Source of the DNA: Cyclobacteriaceae bacterium | GTDB taxonomy: Bacteria > Bacteroidota > Bacteroidia > Cytophagales > Cyclobacteriaceae | Length of the DNA stretch: 64,000 nt | Reading direction: 5' to 3' | NCBI GenBank assembly: GCA_019638255.1 | Contig: JAHBUD010000001.1 | Coordinates: 2,790,001 to 2,854,000, forward strand | In this document: positions 10,119 to 17,909 of the stretch, piece after piece | Layout of the letters: the number at the start of each line of letters is the position of its first letter | Position numbering within the stretch: position 1 is the stretch's first letter | The notes under the pieces: model-generated | The model's input: the letters and a program-made list of their open reading frames with translations, nothing else | Told to the model about the DNA's origin: nothing | Databases searched by the model: none | Program-made: the position numbers and the translations under genes

Positions 10119-11336
10119 ATGGCAAGCCCTACCCTTGATCAAAAGAGTGCAAAATCGATGAAACAAGATCTTTTCGACCATCCTGATTTTTATGCTGTTG
10201 ATGGCTTGTTAACAGAAGAGCATAAGCTTATCCGCAGTTCCATCAGGGACTTTGTTAAGCGACAGATCAGCCCCTACATTGAAGACTGGGCACAGCGGGC
10301 ATACTTCCCCTACGAAATCGTTAAGAAATTCGGTGATATCGGAGCCTTCGGGCCAACTGTTCCCACAGAATATGGTGGTGGCGGTCTCGATTATATTTCC
10401 TATGGGTTGATCATGCAAGAAGTTGAACGCGGGGATTCTGGCATGCGCTCAACTGCTTCGGTTCAAGGTTCGTTGGTTATGTATCCCATATACAAATTCG
10501 GGAACGAAGAACAGCGTAAAAAATACCTTCCGAAACTAGGCTCTGGCGAATGGCTCGGTTGTTTTGGATTGACAGAACCTGACCATGGATCCAACCCAGG
10601 CGGTATGGTTACCAACTTCAAAGACATGGGCGACCATTATTTATTGAATGGAGCCAAGATGTGGATATCAAACTCGCCCAAAGCCGATGTGGCCGTGGTG
10701 TGGGCTAAAAATGAAGAAGGAAGAATACACGGGTTAATTGTTGAGCGTGGTATGCCCGGATTTTCAACGCCAGAAACACACGGGAAGTGGTCGTTGCGGG
10801 CAAGCACTACCGGTGAGCTTGTATTCGACAATGTGAAAGTTCCAAAAGAAAATCTGTTGCCAGGCAAAAGCGGATTGGGTGCGCCTATGATGTGTCTTGA
10901 TTCTGCACGGTATGGAATAGCATGGGGTGCTATTGGTGCTGCCATGGATTGTTATGACTCAGCAAGAAGGTATTCACTGGAACGGATTCAGTTTGGAAAG
11001 CCTATCGGATCCTTTCAACTGATTCAGAAAAAACTTGCTGAAATGCTGACTGAAATTACAAAAGCACAATTGTTGAACTGGAGACTCGGCACATTGATGA
11101 ACGAAGGAAAAGCAACAACCGCACAGATATCACTGGCAAAACGAAATAACGTTGAAATAGCGCTGGAGATTGCCCGTGAAGCCCGCCAGATTCATGGTGG
11201 CATGGGCATTACTGGAGAGTACCCGATTATGCGTCACATGGCGAACCTGGAATCCGTGTTAACCTATGAAGGCACTCATGATATACACTTACTTATTCTA
11301 GGCAAAGAGATTACAGGAATACAGGCCTTTGTCTAG
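10119..11336 (+). CDS. Acyl-CoA dehydrogenase, probable glutaryl-CoA dehydrogenase
   Basis: FAD enzyme expected to oxidise and decarboxylate glutaryl-CoA to crotonyl-CoA, at the end of lysine and tryptophan breakdown. The 405-residue protein shows the acyl-CoA dehydrogenase domains in order: N-terminal helices, the FAD-binding segment GCFGLTEPDHGSNPGGM, and the C-terminal helices with the catalytic base Glu384 in YEGTHDIH. GCDH-like marks are MRSTASVQGSLVMYPI and the tail ILGKEITGIQAF. Start ATG at 10119 (MASPTLD) fits the -7 box. Neighbour: tryptophan dioxygenase on the other strand. Distinction from other acyl-CoA dehydrogenases is by overall motif resemblance. Confidence 0.85.
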   Translation: MASPTLDQKSAKSMKQDLFDHPDFYAVDGLLTEEHKLIRSSIRDFVKRQISPYIEDWAQRAYFPYEIVKKFGDIGAFGPTVPTEYGGGGLDYISYGLIMQEVERGDSGMRSTASVQGSLVMYPIYKFGNEEQRKKYLPKLGSGEWLGCFGLTEPDHGSNPGGMVTNFKDMGDHYLLNGAKMWISNSPKADVAVVWAKNEEGRIHGLIVERGMPGFSTPETHGKWSLRASTTGELVFDNVKVPKENLLPGKSGLGAPMMCLDSARYGIAWGAIGAAMDCYDSARRYSLERIQFGKPIGSFQLIQKKLAEMLTEITKAQLLNWRLGTLMNEGKATTAQISLAKRNNVEIALEIAREARQIHGGMGITGEYPIMRHMANLESVLTYEGTHDIHLLILGKEITGIQAFV

Positions 11337-11400
11337 TCCCTACTATAAAATTTCATTTCGGAAGTTCACCCTAAACTACAAATAGGAGTAGTGCGTTTTA

Positions 11401-11440
11401 CGCAAATGTTTGCATAGATAGGATTTCCGAAAACGTTTGC
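11401..11440. promoter_or_regulatory. Tandem quasi-palindromic operator-like repeats upstream of susC
   Basis: Two 13-base copies, CGCAAATGTTTGC (11401-11413) and CGAAAACGTTTGC (11428-11440), agree at 11 of 13 positions and start 27 bases apart. Each is nearly self-complementary; the second contains the perfect palindrome AAACGTTT, which resembles LacI-family operators. They lie about 240 bases before susC. Binding by a LacI-type protein or by the locus HTCS regulator is inference. Confidence 0.4.
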
Positions 11441-11534
11441 CCTCCTCTTTTGAGCGATTTACCCCTCTTCTAAATTGAGTTGATTCTCCACCTTTCAGAC
11501 AATAAAATGAAAAGTCTGGTTAAGGACGGGTGTT

Positions 11535-11654
11535 ATGCGAATCAAATTCAATAAGCTACTTCGAAATGAACGCTTTCTTATGCGTCTCGAAATAGGTGTT
11601 GGAATTTTCGCACTGCTCTTTATCCTTATCCTGCTCAGCATTTTTTTCTATTAA
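11535..11654 (+). CDS. Possible 39-residue membrane microprotein upstream of susC
   Basis: In the 343-base gap between the acyl-CoA dehydrogenase and susC an ATG at 11535 opens a 39-codon frame ending in TAA 25 bases before the susC ATG. It has a basic N-terminus (MRIKFNKLLRNERFLMRLE) and then one continuous hydrophobic stretch of about 20 residues (IGVGIFALLFILILLSIFFY), as in a single-pass tail-anchored microprotein. It resembles nothing I recognise. It may be chance; its composition and position are the only support. The rest of the gap holds the tandem operator-like repeats. Confidence 0.3.
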   Translation: MRIKFNKLLRNERFLMRLEIGVGIFALLFILILLSIFFY

Positions 11655-11679
11655 CCATGACCACCTAAACACACTACTT

Positions 11680-14600
11680 ATGAGAAAATTGTTTTTACTA
11701 AAAAACAAACTGCGAATGGCCTTCCTGTTGGTTTGGCTACTGTTTGCAGGATCACAGGCCGTGGCACAGACTGTTATTGTCACCGGAGTTGTGAAAGACC
11801 CCACAGGCACAGCAATTCCAGCTGTAAATGTCCTGGTTAAAGGTTCTTTAAAGGGCACCACCACCGATGTCTCAGGTAATTTTAGTATTGAGGCATCCCC
11901 ACAGGATATTTTGGTGTTCTCTTTTATTGGTTACACCTCTCAGGAATTTAAAGTGGGGAATCAAACTGTATTTAATGTTACCATGCAGGATGATATAACC
12001 GCACTTCAAGAGGTTGTAGTTATTGGCTATGGTACGCAGAGGAGAAGTGATCTCACAGGTGCAATTTCCTCCGTTTCAGGCGAGTCATTAAGGGGTTCTA
12101 TTACCACCAGTATGGATCAAGCTCTGCTAGGGCGCGCGGCCGGTGTTCAGGTGACACAAAACTCCGGACAACCCGGTGGTGCTGTTTCTATCAGAGTACG
12201 GGGAACCACTTCGCTAACCCAAAGCAGCGAACCGCTGTATGTTATTGACGGAATACAGGTAGGTGGAGACGCCCAGGGAATTGCAGGTTTTGACTGGCAA
12301 GGCGGTTCCGGTGGGCAACAGGCTGCTGCCAGTAACCCACTGGCGGCTATCAATCCATCCGATATCGAAAGCATAGAAATACTAAAGGACGCATCAGCAA
12401 CAGCAATTTATGGCTCAAGGGCGGCTAATGGTGTTATTATCGTTACGACCAAGCGAGGAAAAAAAGGTGAAGCAAAATTGAATTACAATAGCTTCTATGC
12501 AGTACAGGAAGTATACAGGGTATTCGACATGATGGACCTGCCCACCTACGCGGCATATAATAATGAGGTAGCACAAGAAGTATCAACCATTACAGCCAAT
12601 CCGAATTTTGCAGATCCAAGTCTGTTAGGGCCGGGCACAAACTGGCAGGATGCAATCTTTCAGGTTGCTCCCATGCAAAGCCACACAATTACTGCTACCG
12701 GTGGAAACGATGGTACGCAGTACATGATTTCTGGTGGTTATTTCGCCCAAGAAGGTATTGTTATTGGTTCCAAGTTCGATCGTTTCAACTTACGTGTTAA
12801 CCTGGATAGCCGGGTAAAAGAACGGGTTAAAATGGGTGTTAGCATGGCACTGTCAAGAAAAAATGAAACTATAACATTGCAAGATGGTGGCGATGGCGTT
12901 ATCTCACAAGCCGCTCAAATGGCACCCCATATACCGGTTCGTAATTTCGATGGAACTTTTGCAGGACCAAATCAACAAGAACTTTCTTCTCAAGTAAGTT
13001 ACAATCCCGTTGCATTAGCTCTACTAAGAAACAATACGGTTCTTAATAACAGACTTATGTCCAACATGTACGGTGACATTGAGATTATCAAAGGATTGAA
13101 TTTCAGATCAGAGTTTGCGGTAGACTATAGCACCACGCTCAATAAAGCATTCTTACCAACCTTTGAATGGGGCCGTGCAAGTAACCCCATCAGTCAGCTT
13201 GGGCAACGAGCCGATCAAAGTTTCTTTTGGCTATGGAAGAACTACGCAACCTATCAGAAAACCCTGGGCAAGCACGATTTAACAGGTATGGCCGGAATTG
13301 AAGCACAAAAAGGCCGTTGGGAAAATATGATTATCTACAAATTCAGATTACCAAACGACCTTCCTGTGGTTAGCCAGGGAGAAGTTAATGAGAATTTTCC
13401 TCCAACCGGTCAGATTGAGTGGAACAGTTTGTATTCCCAATTTGCACGGGTCAACTATAACTACGGTGATCGCTATTTAGTTACAGCTACAATACGCAGA
13501 GACGGGTCATCACGATTTGGGGCCAACAACCGTTGGGGGATTTTCCCTTCAGTTTCTGCAGCGTGGAAAGTCTCCAGTGAAAGTTTCTTTCCACAATCTG
13601 ATGTACTCAGCAACCTGAAAATCAGATTTGGATGGGGACAAACTGGTAATCAGGAAATTCAAAACTATGCCTTTGGTTCGATGCTTACCACAGTGCAATC
13701 ATTCTTTGGTCCTTCTGTTCGTAACAACGCATACTCAAACCCCGATGTGCAATGGGAAGCTACTTCCATGACAAACATTGGTATTGACACAGAATTATGG
13801 GCAGGTAAGGTTAATCTTTCACTTGAAGCTTACAACAAAGTTACCAACAACCTCCTATTACAGCTACCATTACCCGCAACATTTGGAACCCAGGTACAGG
13901 GCCCGCAAGCCAACGTTGGAAGCATGACAAATAAAGGTATCGAGGCTACGATGTCGTCAGTTAATATGAACAAGGGGAAATTCAAATGGACAACCGATGC
14001 CAATTTTTCGGTTAACCGAAACAGAGTAACCGATATGGGGGGAACAACTATTTTTAGAAACCTTTACTGGTATACCGGGTTTGAAACATCCACTATGACC
14101 GCGATTGGGCTTCCGGTTGGTCAGTTCTATGGTTACGTTATGGAAGGTATCTTTACTTCTAAAGAAGAGATACTCAACCACGCTGTTCAGATACAAGCCC
14201 CTAACAGCACTAATCCTGATAATCCTAATGGTGTAAATCTGATTGACCGAACAACAGGGTTGTGGTTAGGTGACGTTAAATGGAAGGACATTAACGGTGA
14301 TGGGGTAATTAACAGTTTGGATCAAACCGTTATTGGTGACCCTAACCCTGACTTTACTTTCGGATTTAATAACTCCTTCTACTACGGACGTTTTTCACTT
14401 GACGTATTCCTGATTGGATCAATTGGTGGCGATATCCTCAATTATTCCCGCGCCCGGAATGAACAAATGACCAGCAATTTCGACAACCAATCGATGACTG
14501 TTAAGGATCGGGCACAGACCCAACTTAGACCTGGCGGTACAAACATCAACAACATTGACGATGTTGAATTGATCAACCCAGGAACAAACATACCACGGTT

Positions 14601-14901
14601 CGATAACGGTTATGAAAACCATAACCATTATATGTCTACACGCTGGATTGAAGATGGAACCTATGTAAGGATACAAAATTTGAAGCTTGGTTATAATCTT
14701 CCTGAAATGATTGCCCGTAAAGTAAAACTGACAGGGGTTCAGGTTTACGCAAACATTCAAAACCTGGCAACCTTTACCAAATACAAAGGTCTTGATCCAC
14801 AAATTGGAGCTTTTAACCAAAGTGCCTTAATGCAAAATGTGGACATGGGTCGCTACCCCACTCCTCGTGTTTATACATTCGGTATTAATGTAGACTTCTA
14901 A
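11680..14901 (+). CDS. SusC/RagA-family TonB-linked outer-membrane transporter
   Basis: Outer-membrane TonB-dependent importer of oligosaccharides, working with the SusD lipoprotein encoded next. The 1073-residue protein has a signal peptide ending AVAQ, an N-terminal carboxypeptidase-like (CNA-B type) domain (VTGVVKDPTGTAIPAVNVLVKG), the TonB box-like region EVVVIGYGTQ, a plug domain with VRGTTSLTQSSEPLYVIDG and the family motif DASATAIYGSRAANGVIIVTTK, and a long 22-strand barrel ending in aromatic VYTFGINVDF. The start at 11680 begins the signal peptide; upstream in-frame ATG at 11596 would add 28 unlikely residues. One base separates its stop from the susD ATG. Confidence 0.96.
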   Translation: MRKLFLLKNKLRMAFLLVWLLFAGSQAVAQTVIVTGVVKDPTGTAIPAVNVLVKGSLKGTTTDVSGNFSIEASPQDILVFSFIGYTSQEFKVGNQTVFNVTMQDDITALQEVVVIGYGTQRRSDLTGAISSVSGESLRGSITTSMDQALLGRAAGVQVTQNSGQPGGAVSIRVRGTTSLTQSSEPLYVIDGIQVGGDAQGIAGFDWQGGSGGQQAAASNPLAAINPSDIESIEILKDASATAIYGSRAANGVIIVTTKRGKKGEAKLNYNSFYAVQEVYRVFDMMDLPTYAAYNNEVAQEVSTITANPNFADPSLLGPGTNWQDAIFQVAPMQSHTITATGGNDGTQYMISGGYFAQEGIVIGSKFDRFNLRVNLDSRVKERVKMGVSMALSRKNETITLQDGGDGVISQAAQMAPHIPVRNFDGTFAGPNQQELSSQVSYNPVALALLRNNTVLNNRLMSNMYGDIEIIKGLNFRSEFAVDYSTTLNKAFLPTFEWGRASNPISQLGQRADQSFFWLWKNYATYQKTLGKHDLTGMAGIEAQKGRWENMIIYKFRLPNDLPVVSQGEVNENFPPTGQIEWNSLYSQFARVNYNYGDRYLVTATIRRDGSSRFGANNRWGIFPSVSAAWKVSSESFFPQSDVLSNLKIRFGWGQTGNQEIQNYAFGSMLTTVQSFFGPSVRNNAYSNPDVQWEATSMTNIGIDTELWAGKVNLSLEAYNKVTNNLLLQLPLPATFGTQVQGPQANVGSMTNKGIEATMSSVNMNKGKFKWTTDANFSVNRNRVTDMGGTTIFRNLYWYTGFETSTMTAIGLPVGQFYGYVMEGIFTSKEEILNHAVQIQAPNSTNPDNPNGVNLIDRTTGLWLGDVKWKDINGDGVINSLDQTVIGDPNPDFTFGFNNSFYYGRFSLDVFLIGSIGGDILNYSRARNEQMTSNFDNQSMTVKDRAQTQLRPGGTNINNIDDVELINPGTNIPRFDNGYENHNHYMSTRWIEDGTYVRIQNLKLGYNLPEMIARKVKLTGVQVYANIQNLATFTKYKGLDPQIGAFNQSALMQNVDMGRYPTPRVYTFGINVDF

Positions 14902-14902
14902 A

Positions 14903-16624
14903 ATGAATACAACTATGAGAAAATACATAAAACACATATCGGCCACTATACTGATTGCGGTACTTAGTTCCTGCAGTCCAGACTTTTTGGAATATGTTCC
15001 GGAAGACCGGCCAACGGTAAATTCATGGTATCGTAATGAAAGTGAAATACGCCAGGCAACAGCATCATTATATGGACGGGTTTGGTGGAGTGTAAATGAC
15101 CAGTTTAGCTGGCTGACAGGTGATGTAATGGCCGGTGACATGCACCACAACTGGGATCAGGAAGGGCAATTCTTTTATATGTCATTCAATGAAACCAATC
15201 AATATATTGGACAAGGTTGGGTAGGTTTCTACGATGTAATATCATTTGCCAACCTTATTATTGACGATATGCCAACCATTGCTGCCGGCTATGGTGTAAG
15301 CCCTGAAATTATAAATGCGGGCCTTGGTGAAGCAAGATTTATGCGGGGCATTGCGTATTACATGCTGGTTGAATATTGGGGTGAAGCACCTATCATTGAA
15401 AGGCCCGCAGAAAAAGTTGCATCAGGAAACCTTTTGCTGCCAAGAAATACAACCGCTAACCTTTATGAGTTTGCAAGAAGAGATTTTGTATTCGCAGCCG
15501 AAAATCTTCCCGGTACAGATATTCCCGGCCGAGTTACATCATGGGCCGCAAAAGGTATGCTGGCTAAACTGCACCTCTCGTTAGCTCAACGAAGTGTTGG
15601 TGGCGGAGGTATTGGCACGGCAAATGATTTTACAATTGCAGCCAACTACGCAGCTGACGTAATCAATAACAGCGGCCGTGTATTGAACAGCAGCTACGAA
15701 GATTTGTTTAAAGTACAGAATGAGCATAATCCCGAAATACTTTTTGCTCCTCAATTAATCAATGGCGGATGGGGCTTTGGTAGTAGTCGTCAGGCACGCT
15801 TTGCCAGAAGTACACTCGTTACCGGAGATGCCACAGCGTGGGGATCAGGTAAATGCCCCACGGTTAGTCTTATAAATTCTGTTTTAGTCAATGCGGAGGG
15901 TCGTACAGACAAACGCAGAAGAGCAATCTTTATGCAGAGTGGTGATTTCTATGATTATATCGCAACTGAATTTGGTGGCTATACTTACAATATTGTTTAT
16001 CGCGATGCGGACGGTGTTGCCTTGGAAGGAGCTACCCCCACTATAACGAGCCTGAAAAAGCAGATAATCGGTAACGATAAAGACAATGGTGGCTATGCTA
16101 TTACCAATCAGGATTCTCCACTGGATATTTACTACTTGCGCCTTGCTGATGTATACTTACTGTATACCGAAGCATTGATGGGATCAAGCAATGTACTTTC
16201 CAGTGGTCCAGGACTTGCCACCCTTAATGCGGTAAGAGAAAGAGCAGGGCTTGATCCAAGAACATCGGTTACCTATGCACAACTGTTTAACGAACGCAGA
16301 ATTGAACTTGCTCTTGAAGCACAATCCTGGTTGGATGTTAAGCGTAGATACTATCGTAATGCACAAGATGCAATCGATTATCTTAATAGTCAGATGCGTA
16401 CCGATCGGTATTTCCGTATTGATGCCTCCGATGCATTGGAGAATGATCCGGCTGGTTATGAATTAGTGCCTGCAGGACAAACCAGCAGTAGCGGAGAAAC
16501 AAATAATGACCCTGTGGTGGTTTTCACTACCGAAAAAATGAGATTACCCATTCCAGCAAACCAAGTGGTTATAAATCCATTGCTGGGGTCTTCTCACGAA
16601 GCTGTAGAATATGAATTCAACTAA
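14903..16624 (+). CDS. SusD/RagB-family glycan-binding lipoprotein
   Basis: Surface lipoprotein that caps the SusC channel and binds oligosaccharides. The 573-residue protein carries a lipobox (AVLSSC, Cys near residue 24) and the SusD TPR-helix scaffold: NESEIRQATASLYGRV, EARFMRGIAYYMLVEYWGEAPII, AKGMLAKLHLSLA and the C-terminal segment TYAQLFNERRIELALEAQSWLDVKRRY, which is diagnostic. It ends in PIPANQVVINPLL as is usual. It starts one base after susC, so the two are cotranscribed and probably translationally coupled. Confidence 0.95.
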   Translation: MNTTMRKYIKHISATILIAVLSSCSPDFLEYVPEDRPTVNSWYRNESEIRQATASLYGRVWWSVNDQFSWLTGDVMAGDMHHNWDQEGQFFYMSFNETNQYIGQGWVGFYDVISFANLIIDDMPTIAAGYGVSPEIINAGLGEARFMRGIAYYMLVEYWGEAPIIERPAEKVASGNLLLPRNTTANLYEFARRDFVFAAENLPGTDIPGRVTSWAAKGMLAKLHLSLAQRSVGGGGIGTANDFTIAANYAADVINNSGRVLNSSYEDLFKVQNEHNPEILFAPQLINGGWGFGSSRQARFARSTLVTGDATAWGSGKCPTVSLINSVLVNAEGRTDKRRRAIFMQSGDFYDYIATEFGGYTYNIVYRDADGVALEGATPTITSLKKQIIGNDKDNGGYAITNQDSPLDIYYLRLADVYLLYTEALMGSSNVLSSGPGLATLNAVRERAGLDPRTSVTYAQLFNERRIELALEAQSWLDVKRRYYRNAQDAIDYLNSQMRTDRYFRIDASDALENDPAGYELVPAGQTSSSGETNNDPVVVFTTEKMRLPIPANQVVINPLLGSSHEAVEYEFN

Positions 16625-16631
16625 ACTTTGA

Positions 16632-17897
16632 ATGAAGATGAAACTAAGAAGATATTTAGCAAGTGTACTTATTCCATGTTTGTTGATAGGTGCACTCATA
16701 CTACCCATCTCCTGCGAAATGAATGGGGACGGAATGCATTTAGAAACTCCAAATGGTCCACCGATAGTTGACTTTATCCGGTTAGCTGATCCTGCAACTT
16801 CCGATTCGCTTATTGTAAGCGCAACACTTGGAACAGGAATTGTTTTAATGGGCAAAAACCTTGGGGGTACACGAGAGATTTGGTTTAACGATCAGAAGGC
16901 TATTGGCTTAAATCCTACCTGGGTTACCAACCGCACGGTATTTGTAAGTGTGCCCAGTAATGCCCCTGATGAAATCACAGACAAAATGTATGTGATCGAT
17001 GCAAATGGAAATACACTTGAATATCCATTTGTGGTTGCCATCCCTCCTCCGGTACTCAATAGCGCGAGAAACGAATGGCCCCAGGAAGGAGAAAACCTTG
17101 TTATCAATGGAAACTATTTCTTTGAACCGCTTACTGTAACCTTTACGGGTGGTGTTGTGGGTGAAATAGTATCAGTAAGTCAATCACGTGTTGAAGTAAC
17201 CGTTCCCGATGGGGCAACCGAAGGCCCGATAACACTTGAAACAAACTTTGGTGAAGCAGAATCTACCTTCCATATCTGGGATTCCAGAAACATCATCCTG
17301 AATTTTGATGACAAGGTTGCCAATGGATGGCGTATCGGCTTGCGGGAAGAAAGCGATGGCCCTATTGATGGTAAATACCTGGTGGTACGTGGAAATATTG
17401 CAGCCAATCAACGTGATGAAGGCCCCGGCTCGCCAGCAGAGTCTCCGCTCTGCATGCAGTATTGGGGTGGTCCGGATGGCCGTACAGAAAATTTCTTCCC
17501 GCTGTATCCTAATTCGTATCGGGAATATGTAGTGAAGTTTGAAGCCAAAATTAAAAAATGGTATGGGGGATATTTAAACCTCTGCCTTTCAACCCCAACA
17601 CACAGCGGTAACAACCAGGAGATATGGAGTAATAGCATAAATGCCCGTGGAATTTGGGGGCCTTGGGCTACTTCCAACACGGAAGTTACAACAAACGACC
17701 AGTGGATTACTGTGGTTATACCCCTCACAGAATTTCAATATTTTATGGGGGCTCCGAGCAATGTGGAGTACACACCTGGTCAGAGATTTGTAGAAACGGC
17801 AGCGGGATCCTTTAGCACGTGGCTCCTCGGCTCACCAGAAAACAACGGAAATGAAGTTGAGTTTTATATTGATAATATCCGATTTGTTACACTTTAA
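16632..17897 (+). CDS. Surface glycan-binding lipoprotein (SGBP-B-like, IPT/TIG domains)
   Basis: A 421-residue lipoprotein (lipobox LPISC, Cys near 28). Two IPT/TIG immunoglobulin-like domains (TGIVLMGKNLGGTREIWFN and QEGENLVINGNYFFEPLTVTFTGG) act as spacer arms and are followed by a C-terminal domain of about 200 residues starting at NIILNFDD, rich in Trp and Gly (KYLVVRGNI, MQYWGGPDGR, GIWGPWATSN). That order matches the glycan-binding surface proteins encoded after SusD in xyloglucan and other polysaccharide loci. It presumably holds polysaccharide at the cell surface for SusC/D and the enzymes. It starts 7 bases after susD. Confidence 0.88.
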   Translation: MKMKLRRYLASVLIPCLLIGALILPISCEMNGDGMHLETPNGPPIVDFIRLADPATSDSLIVSATLGTGIVLMGKNLGGTREIWFNDQKAIGLNPTWVTNRTVFVSVPSNAPDEITDKMYVIDANGNTLEYPFVVAIPPPVLNSARNEWPQEGENLVINGNYFFEPLTVTFTGGVVGEIVSVSQSRVEVTVPDGATEGPITLETNFGEAESTFHIWDSRNIILNFDDKVANGWRIGLREESDGPIDGKYLVVRGNIAANQRDEGPGSPAESPLCMQYWGGPDGRTENFFPLYPNSYREYVVKFEAKIKKWYGGYLNLCLSTPTHSGNNQEIWSNSINARGIWGPWATSNTEVTTNDQWITVVIPLTEFQYFMGAPSNVEYTPGQRFVETAAGSFSTWLLGSPENNGNEVEFYIDNIRFVTL

Positions 17898-17909
17898 CGA
17901 ACAACTCAA

